A stretch of DNA of 64,000 bases from Psychroserpens mesophilus (GCF_000826645.1 NZ_JXJP01000014.1:124001-188000), one strand, 5' to 3'; positions 1 to 9,185 are shown, counted from the first letter of the stretch. The notes: generated from the sequence alone by a model not told the origin. A program made the numbers and translations.

Positions 1-61
1 TGAACGCTCCTAAAAAGAACAATCCAAATAAAATAACAATATTTATGTTAGTGATTTTCAC
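1..61 (-). CDS. start of an unidentified exported or membrane protein (truncated by window edge)
   Basis: Three bases after the MoxR stop codon, the minus strand opens with GTG and reads VKITNINIVILFGLFFLGAF before the window ends. A short polar start followed by an unbroken hydrophobic stretch looks like a signal peptide or membrane anchor. The tight spacing suggests it is the fourth gene of the DUF58-transglutaminase-MoxR operon. The start is GTG and no ATG is available nearby. With only 20 residues visible, no family can be assigned. Confidence 0.4.
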   Translation of the reverse strand, partial: MKITNINIVILFGLFFLGAF

Positions 62-64
62 GAG

Positions 65-1096
65 CTACTTTTTTAAATTAAGCCTAGACAAGCGATCAAT
101 TTCAGTTTTGACAATGCTTTGGATTGCATTACTTTCGGCACCAAGATTTTTAAATAAAAGTCGATGTTGAAGCACAGGCTTTACTAATGATGCCAAGTCG
201 TCTTCTATCACATAATTTCGTTTATGAATTACAGCGTATGCTCTTAAACATTTTAAAAGGATGATTCCTGATCTTACAGAGGCGCCAAGTAAGATTCCTG
301 AATGCTCTCTGGTTTGTCTTACAATGTTATTGATACTCACAATAATTTCATCATCTACATGCACTTCTTCTGCTTTGCTTCTGAGCATAAGAATATCTTT
401 CATGTCTAATACAGGCTCAACGGTGTCTTGTGACCTCTGGATTTCTAATTGTTTTTTATAAATTTCAAGCTCAATTTCCTTTGTGACATAACCGAAATTA
501 ATTTTCATAAAAAATCGATCTAATTGTGCATTTGGCAATGGATAAGTCCCTTCCATCTCGATGGGGTTTTGAGTTGCAATGACAAAGAATAAATCTTCAA
601 GCTTATAGGTTTTATCTCCAATAGAGATTTGGTTTTCAGCCATACATTCCAGTAAAGCCGACTGCACCTTTGGTGAAGCTCTGTTAATTTCATCTGCCAA
701 CAAAATATTTGAAAACAGTGGCCCTTTTTTGAATATAAAATCTTTGTTGCCTTCATCATACAAATGCGTTCCAATTAAGTCCATAGGCAATAAATCTGGT
801 GTGAACTGGATTCTTTTAAAATCGGAATGGCCATGTTTTCCAGATAACGAATACGCCAGAGTTTTAGCCATAACGGTTTTTCCAGAACCTGGATTATCTT
901 CTAATAAAATATGTCCTTTAGCAATAAGGCAGGTAACAATTTGAATAATCTGTTCTCTATGACCTTTTACAACCTTACCAATATTATCAATTAACAGGTC
1001 TATTTTAAATCCAGGAGAGTCTGGAGAACTAACTATACTTGATGGTGGAGCAAATCGTTGATGATCTGAATTTGTGTTTTCTATGTTCTCGTTCAT
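65..1096 (-). CDS. MoxR-family AAA+ ATPase
   Basis: A 343-residue AAA+ ATPase of the MoxR group, ATP-driven chaperones that help mature or activate partner proteins. The core is complete: Walker A (NPGSGKT, about residues 68-74), Walker B (LLADEINRA, about 132-140), sensor-1 (ATQNP, about 174-178) and an LDRF arginine-finger region near 192. Length is normal for MoxR. It lies 9 bp after the transglutaminase gene, which overlaps the DUF58 gene by 4 bp, so the three form one transcription unit. MoxR beside DUF58 and transglutaminase-like membrane proteins is a recurring bacterial arrangement. The client is unknown; an envelope role is inferred from the neighbours. Confidence 0.93.
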   Translation of the reverse strand: MNENIENTNSDHQRFAPPSSIVSSPDSPGFKIDLLIDNIGKVVKGHREQIIQIVTCLIAKGHILLEDNPGSGKTVMAKTLAYSLSGKHGHSDFKRIQFTPDLLPMDLIGTHLYDEGNKDFIFKKGPLFSNILLADEINRASPKVQSALLECMAENQISIGDKTYKLEDLFFVIATQNPIEMEGTYPLPNAQLDRFFMKINFGYVTKEIELEIYKKQLEIQRSQDTVEPVLDMKDILMLRSKAEEVHVDDEIIVSINNIVRQTREHSGILLGASVRSGIILLKCLRAYAVIHKRNYVIEDDLASLVKPVLQHRLLFKNLGAESNAIQSIVKTEIDRLSRLNLKK

Positions 1097-1105
1097 AATT
1101 GTAAG

Positions 1106-3766
1106 CTATTTTTTTAGATTAAGATTCAACATGTAATGAATCCATTTATTAGGTTTAATAAAATTCAAAATGCGTTCTGATTTACTATATTGAGATAAGA
1201 CTTTTTTATTAAAATCTGAATGAAATCCGCGAATGAATTTAACCTCATCGTCGGTAGGTTTATCTCCACTATATTTCAACTTTTGATAAATGCTAATAAA
1301 GGCTTCGAAGTATGTCCCAAATTTAGGATCTACAACATCTCGTGCATAAACCATCGATGTTTGTGATCCTCTTGGAATTCCCATCTGATTGAGGAGAAAA
1401 TGTGCGTTTTTATAATTTACTTCTGAAACTACATAAGCCGACTTGTTATTTTTTGCCTTGTTAGATAACCACCAAAAGTAACAGATTGGTGAGCACATCA
1501 ATATCAACAATATAAGAAGAATACTTGCAAGAATGTAAATAGACCAGTCGGTTATAGTTTCAATTACACTTTCCTCATCTTCTTTCGGTTCTTCTCCTAA
1601 GGTTTCTTCTTCAAGTTTTGGAACATGAACTTCCATAATCGTTAAAGGATCTGGAAAGAGTTTCATATAGTTTTCTATACTTTCGTTTTCTCTTTGAGGT
1701 CGAATACTTCCTAGTTTGTAATCAAATGACACCATTACTGCAGTATCGCCAAGCTTTACATTTTGAAGTGAAATAGCTTGTTCGCCTGCGAAAACTTTCG
1801 CCTGATTTACATCAAAATCCATTTCCATAATAGAAGCACTATCAAGAGAAATACCAATGTCGTTTATAATCATTTGATCCACCCGAAGTTCCATTTTTTT
1901 GCTAATCGTATCGACCACAGTAATGAGACCTTTACCTACAAAGGTTTCTTTAGTAGGAGGCGTTGGAGGTGTTCCATCAGGTTGAGGCCCTTCTTCTGCT
2001 TCCTGATTACTTACGGTCATATCAAAATCTAACCAACCATATTCAGGAATATAAACTTGCGTCCAAGCGTGAGCCTGATCTGCATAAAACCAATACCATC
2101 CTGGAGTTTTATAACTTCTATCGACAGTCATAAATCCTACAGCGACCCTTGAAGGAATACCTAAAGACCTGAGCATAAATAATGAAGACGTGGCATAATA
2201 CGTACAATAGCCCTCATGTGTGTTAAACAAAAATTCGCCTAACATACTTGCATTTGGAATATTGGGATCAGTAGGTTTTCCTGGAGTTAACGTATAAGTA
2301 TAAAGTGGTTCACCATTTTCATCTTCGGATAAAAAGTAATTTCTAATACTCAAGATTTTATCAATAGTGGTTTGATTATCTTGAGCGAGACTATCGGCTA
2401 GCTGACCTATTTGATTGTAGAGATCACCTTCAGGAATTTCAGTGTAATAGCTCATGAAAGCATCATCTTCATCATCGTAATTCTTGGCTTGTCTTAAGGT
2501 GCGATATCGATTTTCCTGATAATCAATAATAGATTGGTTATTCGTGTTGTAAACAAAGTAGGCGCTATTTAATTCTGATACTTCTGAATAGACATTATAA
2601 GCAAATTTATACTCCTCTTGAAATGCTTCTTCTATTGAAATAGGCTGACATGCATAAGCTGTACTTGGCGCTACAAAAACTTCAGGATCAAGACCAGCAA
2701 TATAGATTGTGCTTTTAACTTGCTTTGTGGCGCGTTCCATCTTATCATAGACCAGAACCGAGTCGTTTTGCTGACTAAAATATTGTGGTATTTTGGTTGG
2801 ATTCGGCAAGAATAAATCACGAACAATACTATCTGGATCAATTTCAAATTGCTCTAAAGTTGGATTATATTGGTTAAGATGGTATAAAGTAATGTATTGC
2901 GGATTAGGCGTTGATTCATTTATAAAATTATCAATGTTGGCACAAAAAAGAAGTTCATCAGAAACTTTTAAGCGATCACGCAACCCTAAATAATCATCTA
3001 AATTAAATCTTGCGCCAGAAGAGCCGTTTTTATCTTTTTCAGAATCATTTTTACCATCTTTATCGTCATCTCCTGAACCGTCTTCATCGCCTTCATTTTT
3101 TGATTTGGTAATCTCATTTTGAATATGATCTAACTTAGTATCTAAAAGTTGAATGGTTAGCCAAAACAGAAAAAAAGCAATCAATGCGAATAACAGAATT
3201 CTCAATACGACCATTATGTAATTTGTGTTTTCCTGCTGCTTTATCGTTTTAAGTAACTCCTTCACAAAAAGTCCGTAAAAGAGGAAAAGCACTGTTGGTG
3301 CAATTAACCAAATCATCTCATTGACGTTAGACATTTCTAAATCTGAAATGAGAAATACCGATACTGTTGTAAGTACTATTGAAAACACGATTAAATAGTA
3401 TCTCCATCTGGATATTGCAAACCCAGAAAACCAACCAAAAACGAATATGATGGTGTTTATTTTGAATCTATTGGCAACGTAATACGCATCAAATTCATTA
3501 AATGGAACTGAACTAATAGAATTATAAAGGATGTTTATGACTAACACCAGCAATCCAAAGATAATTAAGAACCTAATTTTAGTTGTATGTAGTAAGTAAG
3601 CGGTAACTATTCCAATAGCGAAAACACTAACCAAGAAATGCTTATTTATAAATAGTAATGAATAATATTCTGCTAAAAAGTCCAGCAAGGGATACATGAT
3701 AAGTATCGTAGGCAGAATTAAGAAAATTAATCCAAATGCCAGCTCTTTATAGTTGATGTTTTTCAT
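1106..3766 (-). CDS. multi-pass membrane protein with extracytoplasmic transglutaminase-like domain
   Basis: An 886-residue membrane protein. About six N-terminal transmembrane helices (residues 10-215) precede a very acidic Asp/Glu/Gly/Lys linker (about 222-258). The transglutaminase-like core carries a Cys-His-Asp triad: Cys in GYCTYYATSS (about 518), His in HAWTQVYIPE (about 566) and Asp in WLDFDM (about 580). A C-terminal transmembrane helix lies near 745-770, followed by a cytoplasmic tail of about 110 residues. The family includes peptidases and amide-bond-forming enzymes; the substrate here is unknown. The start overlaps the end of the DUF58 gene by 4 bp, implying translational coupling. 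The acidic linker could bind divalent cations, but that is speculation. Confidence 0.9.
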   Translation of the reverse strand: MKNINYKELAFGLIFLILPTILIMYPLLDFLAEYYSLLFINKHFLVSVFAIGIVTAYLLHTTKIRFLIIFGLLVLVINILYNSISSVPFNEFDAYYVANRFKINTIIFVFGWFSGFAISRWRYYLIVFSIVLTTVSVFLISDLEMSNVNEMIWLIAPTVLFLFYGLFVKELLKTIKQQENTNYIMVVLRILLFALIAFFLFWLTIQLLDTKLDHIQNEITKSKNEGDEDGSGDDDKDGKNDSEKDKNGSSGARFNLDDYLGLRDRLKVSDELLFCANIDNFINESTPNPQYITLYHLNQYNPTLEQFEIDPDSIVRDLFLPNPTKIPQYFSQQNDSVLVYDKMERATKQVKSTIYIAGLDPEVFVAPSTAYACQPISIEEAFQEEYKFAYNVYSEVSELNSAYFVYNTNNQSIIDYQENRYRTLRQAKNYDDEDDAFMSYYTEIPEGDLYNQIGQLADSLAQDNQTTIDKILSIRNYFLSEDENGEPLYTYTLTPGKPTDPNIPNASMLGEFLFNTHEGYCTYYATSSLFMLRSLGIPSRVAVGFMTVDRSYKTPGWYWFYADQAHAWTQVYIPEYGWLDFDMTVSNQEAEEGPQPDGTPPTPPTKETFVGKGLITVVDTISKKMELRVDQMIINDIGISLDSASIMEMDFDVNQAKVFAGEQAISLQNVKLGDTAVMVSFDYKLGSIRPQRENESIENYMKLFPDPLTIMEVHVPKLEEETLGEEPKEDEESVIETITDWSIYILASILLILLILMCSPICYFWWLSNKAKNNKSAYVVSEVNYKNAHFLLNQMGIPRGSQTSMVYARDVVDPKFGTYFEAFISIYQKLKYSGDKPTDDEVKFIRGFHSDFNKKVLSQYSKSERILNFIKPNKWIHYMLNLNLKK

Positions 3767-5100
3767 AAGATTTGTCCTATAAAATTTGAGTTAGACACTA
3801 ATTTCTCAATTTCTTTTTCATTCCTTTTGACCTTTCCTCGAGTCGATGATATATACCAACTTAATTTGCTCAATTCGCTTTTTTGGTCTTTCCTTAAAAA
3901 TAAATTTTTGAAGTTAAACAAATTCTGATAGTCTAAATGGCGTGATACTTTTACAATAATGATGTTTGAAGACCCTTTTTCTATTAACGTTGATAATTCT
4001 TCTGAACTAATTAAAGAAGACACACATATTATCGATTCTCCTGAGGCCTTAATTTCATTAACCGAATAATTATTTTGCCAATTTGCTGAACTAAGTTGAA
4101 ATCCGACACGATCTTTTTCATTTACACTCACAAACTCATTAACGGCTTGATCGATATTAAATTCTACTTTCTTATCCATTTTTTTAATGTTCAAGCAAAT
4201 GTTGTAAACGACATCTTTGAAATAATTAAGCATGCTAATGGCATATACTGAAGTTAAGTCTTTGGATATTAAATTATAAAAACTTGTATGGAATTTAATA
4301 TGAGAGGCATAAGGATTGATAACTTCAGGCGTTCTTATGACGAGTTCTCTGTTTTTTGCAAAAATTTTCCAGACGATTCTTCGTACATCGTCACCCATTT
4401 CAAAATCCTTATAGTTTAGAAAATCGCCTTCTACTTTTCTAGACGTTTTTATTTTTTCTACTTCTTCTTTCGTTTTTGAAGGATTAATTTCCTGAAGATC
4501 AATATCGATTTCAGCTGAATGGAGATAAAAAGAATTTTGAGATTTCTTGTAAACGGTAAATCGAAAAAATTGTAAATAATCAATAAAACTAATTAGAAAT
4601 CCCTTCGCATGATATTGTTTTCTATCCGGAAGCCAAACCAGTGTAGAACCTTCTTTTGGAAGTAATTTTTCGAAACCTTTTGAGAATTTGTTGATGACGA
4701 TCGTATCTGAAAGGTTACCGTTTTCAAATTCAATTTTTATTTTAATATATCCTAGTAATGGAAGTAATGCTTTCGGTAAGGAAATCATCACAGGTACTAA
4801 TCCAGCTTCACCTTTAATATTGCCCTCGAGTCCTATATCTATTTTCGGCTCAATATGTTTTCTATTGGTAACAAAATGGAAATAACATATCAATGTGTGA
4901 ATGAAACCAATACCTACAAGAATCATTATGAAAAAGCCTATTAACCAAGCAAATAATTCAAGGTAAAGCCTAATACTATCCTCTTCTACGAAGAACTCAT
5001 TTTTAATAAAATAAACTACAATTAATAATACTAATGCAAAGATTATTGCATTCCGTTTGAGAGGAAAAAAACTAATAATTCTATTGAAATTAATTTTCAA
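3763..5100 (-). CDS. DUF58 domain membrane protein
   Basis: A 445-residue protein with two N-terminal membrane helices (about 15-35 and 45-70) and a long soluble part. The DUF58 signature reads GDDVRRIVWKIFAKN (about residues 232-246) followed by LVIRTPE. DUF58 proteins are often co-encoded with MoxR ATPases and have a von Willebrand A-like fold. This is the first gene of the minus-strand operon, 83 bp downstream of a complete promoter-like pair. No enzymatic role can be read from it; it is probably a membrane partner or client of the MoxR protein. Confidence 0.88.
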   Translation of the reverse strand: MKINFNRIISFFPLKRNAIIFALVLLIVVYFIKNEFFVEEDSIRLYLELFAWLIGFFIMILVGIGFIHTLICYFHFVTNRKHIEPKIDIGLEGNIKGEAGLVPVMISLPKALLPLLGYIKIKIEFENGNLSDTIVINKFSKGFEKLLPKEGSTLVWLPDRKQYHAKGFLISFIDYLQFFRFTVYKKSQNSFYLHSAEIDIDLQEINPSKTKEEVEKIKTSRKVEGDFLNYKDFEMGDDVRRIVWKIFAKNRELVIRTPEVINPYASHIKFHTSFYNLISKDLTSVYAISMLNYFKDVVYNICLNIKKMDKKVEFNIDQAVNEFVSVNEKDRVGFQLSSANWQNNYSVNEIKASGESIICVSSLISSEELSTLIEKGSSNIIIVKVSRHLDYQNLFNFKNLFLRKDQKSELSKLSWYISSTRGKVKRNEKEIEKLVSNSNFIGQIL

Positions 5101-5183
5101 AGTGAACTGTATTTGATTAATAACATCGAATGTTGCGCCTAACTATTTTTAAGATTAATCAAATTTTAGATTTGCTTAAACTA

Positions 5184-5213
5184 CAAAAATACACAAGTGT
5201 GCGACATCACAAA
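5184..5213 (-). promoter_or_regulatory. Bacteroidota-type promoter of the DUF58-transglutaminase-MoxR operon
   Basis: On the minus strand, TTTG (complement of 5210-5213), 18 bases, then TATTTTTG (complement of 5184-5191). This fits the Bacteroidota consensus TTTG-N17-19-TAnnTTTG. It predicts a leader of about 80 nt before the DUF58 start. Confidence 0.6.
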
Positions 5214-5263
5214 ATAATTTTTCGAACGACACATAATATTTAACCTTTCCTTAGGCTTAGCCA

Positions 5264-5292
5264 TAAAAAAAGCCCTACATCTTTGTAAGGCT
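5264..5292 (-). terminator. rho-independent terminator after the CAU tRNA
   Basis: On the minus strand a 7-bp stem (GCCTTAC / GTAGGGC, one G-U pair) with a 6-nt loop is followed directly by a T-run (complement of the A-run at 5264-5271). It lies just past the tRNA 3' end. Confidence 0.8.
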
Positions 5293-5305
5293 TGTTTTTA
5301 ATTTG

Positions 5306-5379
5306 TGGTCCCACTTGGGCTCGAACCAAGGACCACCTGATTATGAGTCAGGTGCTCTAACCAACTGAGCTATGGGACC
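5306..5379 (-). tRNA. tRNA with CAU anticodon (elongator Met or lysidine-type Ile2)
   Basis: A 74-nt cloverleaf on the minus strand. The acceptor stem GGTCCCA pairs with TGGGACC, the D-arm is AGCTCAGTTGGTTAGAGC, the anticodon stem CCTGA/TCAGG encloses loop CTCATAA, the T-loop is GTTCGAG, and the discriminator is A. CCA is not encoded. The paired first base (G1-C72) argues against an initiator tRNA. CAU is shared by elongator tRNA-Met and by tRNA-Ile2, whose C34 is changed to lysidine by TilS; I cannot settle which from sequence alone. Confidence 0.93.
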
Positions 5380-5464
5380 ATTGACATTTGTCAATATCTT
5401 TATGACTAAAGAGTGTGCAATATTACTACATATTTTAAAACTCCACAAAGAAAATAGCATCAAT

Positions 5465-5869
5465 TTATTTATCAATATCCTGACACAACTCAATGAGAAC
5501 GCCATTTGTAGCTTTTGGATGCAAGAAAGCAATCAACTTATTATCAGCACCTTTCTTGGGTTTTTCATGAATCATTCTGAAACCTTCTCCTTTTAGTCGT
5601 TCAATTTCCGACACAATATCTTCAACCGCAAACGCAATATGATGTATGCCTTCTCCTTTTTTTTCTATAAATTTCGCTATCGGACTCTCGTCATGTGTTG
5701 CCTGAAGTAGTTCTATTTTGTTTGGACCAACTTTAAAAAAAGATGTCATGACACCTTCACTCTCGACCGTTTCTGTCTTGTAATGGTTCTTATTAAACAA
5801 TTTTCCAAATAAATCATTAGAGGCTTCTATGTCTTTGACTGCAATGCCTATATGCTCAATTTTTTTCAT
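5465..5869 (-). CDS. mce: methylmalonyl-CoA epimerase
   Basis: A 134-residue protein of the vicinal-oxygen-chelate (glyoxalase-like) fold, the normal length for methylmalonyl-CoA epimerase. This enzyme interconverts the R and S forms of methylmalonyl-CoA between propionyl-CoA carboxylase and methylmalonyl-CoA mutase. The two betaalphabetabetabeta modules are visible: HIGIAVKDIEAS at the N-terminus and HHIAFAVEDI near residue 77, with conserved metal-ligand His and Glu positions, and KPKKGADNKLIAFLHP toward the end. It stands alone after the tRNA gene; the carboxylase and mutase are not in this window. Confidence 0.9.
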   Translation of the reverse strand: MKKIEHIGIAVKDIEASNDLFGKLFNKNHYKTETVESEGVMTSFFKVGPNKIELLQATHDESPIAKFIEKKGEGIHHIAFAVEDIVSEIERLKGEGFRMIHEKPKKGADNKLIAFLHPKATNGVLIELCQDIDK

Positions 5870-5958
5870 TTTAGGTATTTAAGTTTATGTTTAAACCAAA
5901 TTCTTATTCTAAGGTATGAATTTTGCTATCAAAAACAAGATAATACTTAAATATCCTC

Positions 5959-5966
5959 TACTTTTG
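5959..5966 (+). promoter_or_regulatory. -7 promoter box before rbfA
   Basis: TACTTTTG matches the Bacteroidota -7 consensus TAnnTTTG and ends 25 bp before the rbfA ATG. No TTG at the expected -33 spacing was found. Confidence 0.45.
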
Positions 5967-5991
5967 CAAAGGATTATGTATACTAGTAACT

Positions 5992-6390
5992 ATGGAAGAA
6001 TTAACTCAACGACAGAAAAAAATTGGCGGACTTTTACAAAAAGATCTTGCAGATATATTACAAAAAGCAGCTAAGGATGGCGGAATGCGAGGCGTTATTA
6101 TTTCAGTAAGCAAGGTGAATGTTACAACAGATTTATCGGTTGCTAAAGTGTATCTCAGTGTGTTTCCTAATAATAAAGGAAAGGAATTAATTGAAGGTAT
6201 TCGCTCAAACACACCTTTAATTCGTCATGAAATGGCGCAACGTACCAAAAATCAACTGCGACGTATGCCTAATTTAGAGTTTTTTATTGATGATTCTCTG
6301 GAGTATATTGATGGTATTGAAAGATCACTTAAAGGTGAAGAAAATCCAATAAAAGATGAAGACCTTTTGGGAAGACGTAAAAAATCTTAA
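5992..6390 (+). CDS. rbfA: ribosome-binding factor A
   Basis: A 132-residue RbfA homologue, a KH-type RNA-binding protein that helps late 16S rRNA processing and 30S maturation in the cytoplasm. Visible family features are the N-terminal EELTQRQKKIGGLLQKDLAD helix, ISVSKVNVTTDLSVAKVYLS in the first strand region, and RTKNQLRRMPNLEFFIDDS, matching the usual R-ktaPel-F-D pattern. It is followed after 24 bp by an FtsX-like permease, so the two are probably co-transcribed. Confidence 0.93.
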   Translation: MEELTQRQKKIGGLLQKDLADILQKAAKDGGMRGVIISVSKVNVTTDLSVAKVYLSVFPNNKGKELIEGIRSNTPLIRHEMAQRTKNQLRRMPNLEFFIDDSLEYIDGIERSLKGEENPIKDEDLLGRRKKS

Positions 6391-6414
6391 GCGTCTGTTT
6401 TACAACACTTAAAA

Positions 6415-7620
6415 ATGAACTTCTCATTGTACATAGCAAAACGTTACTTGTTTTCAAAAAGCAGTAATAATGCTATCAATATCATGACCATTATTGCAGC
6501 CTCAGGAACCATAATTGCTTCTGCAGCTTTATTTGTCGTGCTTTCAGGTTTTGCTGGTTTAAAAGAGTTTAGCCTCAGGTTTTCTTCTTTGGTCGATCCC
6601 GATTTGAAAGCTGTTCCTTTTCAGGGTAAATCATTATCTCTTAGCGAAAAACAATTAGAAGCTCTAAACAACATCGATGCTATTGCGTCGTATTCTAAAA
6701 TTATTGAAGAACGCGCCATTGTACAATTTGATCAAAAACAACAAATCATTACCTTAAAAGGTGTCGATGCGAACTACAAAAAAGTAACGTCAATAGATTC
6801 TATGATCATGTACGGACGTTGGTTAGAAAACGGTACTTCTCAAATTGTATCTGGAGGCGGAATTTCAAATGCTTTATCTTTTGGTGTGCTTGATATGACA
6901 AAGAGCCTTACCATTTCTGTACCTAAACCTGGAAAAGGACAAATTACCTCTGTTAAAGGTGCTTTCAACACAATTAAGGTGTTTAATATTGGTGTTTTTA
7001 ACATCAACGAAGCCCTAAACTACGACTACATTTATGCCGATATTGAAACTGTAAAGCAACTTCTCAACTATAACGACAATCAGGTATCTGCATTAGAATT
7101 TAAATTGCAACCTAATGCAGATAAAACTCAAGTTAGCGAAGCATTACAGACTATTTTAGGAACTAACATTCAAATCAAAAATCGCAGTCAGCTTAACGAT
7201 GCGCTCTACAAAATGCTTAATACTGAAAACGTAGCTGTCTATCTTATATTCACCTTAGTGATAATCATTGCGTTATTTAATGTAATTGGTGCTTTAATCA
7301 TGATGATTCTCGACAAAAAAGAATCGCTACACACCCTTTTCAATTTAGGCGCAACCACAAAAGACATCAGACGTATATTCTTTCTTCAAGGAAGTTTAAT
7401 GACGATTCTTGGTGGACTTATCGGACTCATTTTAGGGTTCGTCATTGTCTTTCTGCAACAGCAATTTTCGTTGGTTATGATTATTCCTTCAGAGCCTTAT
7501 CCTGTGGTCTTAAAAACCATAAACTTCATTCTTGTGTTGGTAACCATCACCATACTTGGCTTGCTGGCGTCAAAATTGGCATCACAGCGAATTACAAAAC
7601 ATTTAGTGAAATCTAATTAA
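6415..7620 (+). CDS. FtsX/LolE-type ABC transporter permease
   Basis: A 401-residue membrane protein with the four-helix layout of MacB/LolE/FtsX permeases: one N-terminal helix (about residues 22-48), a large periplasmic domain (about 50-265), then three C-terminal helices (about 270-300, 320-355 and 365-390). The opening NFSLYIAKRYLFSKSSNNAINIM is typical of the LolC/E group, which extracts lipoproteins from the inner membrane. No ATPase gene is adjacent, so the partner LolD-like subunit must be elsewhere. Its position just after rbfA is common in flavobacteria. Confidence 0.87.
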   Translation: MNFSLYIAKRYLFSKSSNNAINIMTIIAASGTIIASAALFVVLSGFAGLKEFSLRFSSLVDPDLKAVPFQGKSLSLSEKQLEALNNIDAIASYSKIIEERAIVQFDQKQQIITLKGVDANYKKVTSIDSMIMYGRWLENGTSQIVSGGGISNALSFGVLDMTKSLTISVPKPGKGQITSVKGAFNTIKVFNIGVFNINEALNYDYIYADIETVKQLLNYNDNQVSALEFKLQPNADKTQVSEALQTILGTNIQIKNRSQLNDALYKMLNTENVAVYLIFTLVIIIALFNVIGALIMMILDKKESLHTLFNLGATTKDIRRIFFLQGSLMTILGGLIGLILGFVIVFLQQQFSLVMIIPSEPYPVVLKTINFILVLVTITILGLLASKLASQRITKHLVKSN

Positions 7621-7667
7621 GATTATTGGGGCAAGTTGCTCAGGCAAACAGGCTCTCGCAACTCGCT

Positions 7668-7728
7668 TCTAGACAAAAACGTCTAGAGAGCTCAAACATA
7701 TCGCCTGCACTGAGCGCAGTCGAAGTGC
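7668..7728. repeat. palindrome plus one stem-loop repeat unit (unit 1)
   Basis: Unit 1 of the dispersed stem-loop family: arm GCACT (7707-7711), core GAGCGCAGTCGA (7712-7723), complementary arm AGTGC (7724-7728). The flanking GTC/CTC trinucleotides of other copies are not kept. A separate perfect 7-bp palindrome, TCTAGAC/GTCTAGA with a 6-nt loop, lies at 7668-7687. Both are in the gap between the convergent permease and dusB genes. Confidence 0.75.
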
Positions 7729-7750
7729 TCCATCCTTCTTGCAAAACCTA

Positions 7751-8752
7751 CTAAGTAGCAAACTGGTAACCTGAAAACTTATCTAACACCTCATCAAAAG
7801 CAGCAAACACATCTTTTGAATCATCGCTTGTTACCATTTTCATTCGGTATTCCTTGAAGTTTGGAATCCCTTTAAAATAATTAGTATAATGTCGTCTGGT
7901 TTCAAATACACCTAGTTTTTCACCTTTCCAGTCAATCGACATTTGCAAATGACGCCTGGCTGCATCCACACGTTCTTCCATTGAAATTGGAGCTAAATGC
8001 TCTCCAGTTTCAAAAAAGTGTTTGACTTGTTTAAAAAACCAAGGGTTGCCAATTGTTGCACGACCAATCATTGCGCCATCTAAACCGAAACTATCTCGCA
8101 TTAACATGGCTTTTTCCGGAGTATCAACATCACCATTTCCAAAGACAGGAATGTGCATTCTCGGATTGTTTTTTACCGCAGCAATAGGTTTCCAATCGGC
8201 TTCCCCTTTATACATTTGAGCACGTGTTCTTCCGTGGATTGAAATCGCTTTGCAACCTACATCTTGTAAACGTTCAGCAACCTCAACAATTTTTATCGAA
8301 TCGTGATCCCAACCCAATCGGGTTTTTACAGTTACTGGTAAATTGGTGCGTTTAACCATTTCAGCAGTTAACTGTTCCATCAGACAAATGTCTTTCAGAA
8401 TTCCTGCACCTGCACCTTTACTCACAACTTTCTTAACTGGACAGCCAAAATTGATGTCTATGATATCTGGATTTGATTTCTCAACAATATCAATGGTTTG
8501 CAACATGCTTTCCATATTGGCTCCAAAAATCTGAATCCCAACAGGACGCTCCTTTTCATATATATCGAGCTTCATAACACTTTTAGAAGCGTTACGAATC
8601 AAGCCTTCGCTAGATACAAATTCAGTGTATACTACATCTGCTCCTTGCTCCTTACACAATGCACGAAACGGAGGATCACTAACATCTTCCATTGGTGCCA
8701 GAAGCAACGGAAAATAAGGAAGTTCTATGTTTCCAATTTTTACCAAAGTCAA
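7751..8752 (-). CDS. dusB: tRNA-dihydrouridine synthase, DusB type
   Basis: A 333-residue flavin-dependent TIM-barrel enzyme that reduces uridine to dihydrouridine in tRNA D-loops. Motifs in order are LLAPMEDVSDPPFR at the FMN site, INFGCPVKKV with the catalytic cysteine (about residue 101), TVKTRLGWD, ISIHGRTRAQMYKG, and FGNGDVDTPEKA plus DGAMIGRATIGNPWFF for phosphate binding. The C-terminal helical tRNA-binding region begins near residue 255. Length and order fit DusB. A promoter-like pair lies just upstream. Confidence 0.94.
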   Translation of the reverse strand: MTLVKIGNIELPYFPLLLAPMEDVSDPPFRALCKEQGADVVYTEFVSSEGLIRNASKSVMKLDIYEKERPVGIQIFGANMESMLQTIDIVEKSNPDIIDINFGCPVKKVVSKGAGAGILKDICLMEQLTAEMVKRTNLPVTVKTRLGWDHDSIKIVEVAERLQDVGCKAISIHGRTRAQMYKGEADWKPIAAVKNNPRMHIPVFGNGDVDTPEKAMLMRDSFGLDGAMIGRATIGNPWFFKQVKHFFETGEHLAPISMEERVDAARRHLQMSIDWKGEKLGVFETRRHYTNYFKGIPNFKEYRMKMVTSDDSKDVFAAFDEVLDKFSGYQFAT

Positions 8753-8763
8753 TTTATTTTGCG

Positions 8764-8793
8764 CAAAATTACAGTTTTTTATATTGTATTCAA
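8764..8793 (-). promoter_or_regulatory. promoter of dusB
   Basis: On the minus strand, TTG (complement of 8791-8793), 19 bases, then TAATTTTG (complement of 8764-8771), 11 bp before the dusB ATG. It matches the Bacteroidota TTG-N17-19-TAnnTTTG pattern and overlaps the end of the upstream DUF4345 gene region. Confidence 0.55.
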
Positions 8794-9176
8794 GGGGCTA
8801 CTCTTTTCAAAACCCAAATACCATAAATTCCCAAAAATAATTCTGCTACAGTTCCGAAAACATAACCTAAGGTTGGCACACCATCAAAAAGCAAACTCAA
8901 TACTCTTCCTGACCCCAAACCAAGCATAAAAATAATATTAGTAATGATGGCTAATTTTAAGTAGGTAGATTTAAAAACACCTATTATCCACAATATTGCA
9001 AAACCTAAATACAGACCCATGATGGCTTTGTAAAAATTGTGCTCATCAATAGTCTCCAAAAACATATCAAAACATAACTCTGGTTTTAAACCATAAACAA
9101 AAGCTACAGGAATTACCACACATATTGAAATGATAAGATGGATTTTGGTGATGATATCGTCTTTAGATTTTAACAC
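8790..9176 (-). CDS. DUF4345-like four-helix membrane protein
   Basis: A 128-residue hydrophobic protein with about four membrane helices (residues 10-30, 45-67, 73-95 and 103-123) and a charged turn after each. It resembles DUF4345 proteins, small membrane proteins of unknown function. The start is GTG; no early in-frame ATG exists. It begins 9 bp after the M28 peptidase stop codon, so the two are probably one transcript. No catalytic motif is visible. Confidence 0.72.
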   Translation of the reverse strand: MLKSKDDIITKIHLIISICVVIPVAFVYGLKPELCFDMFLETIDEHNFYKAIMGLYLGFAILWIIGVFKSTYLKLAIITNIIFMLGLGSGRVLSLLFDGVPTLGYVFGTVAELFLGIYGIWVLKRVAP

Positions 9177-9185
9177 CTACAAAAT

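Noticed and set aside
7668-7687. TCTAGAC/GTCTAGA palindrome as a terminator
   Set aside because: No T-run follows on either strand; kept only as a palindrome.
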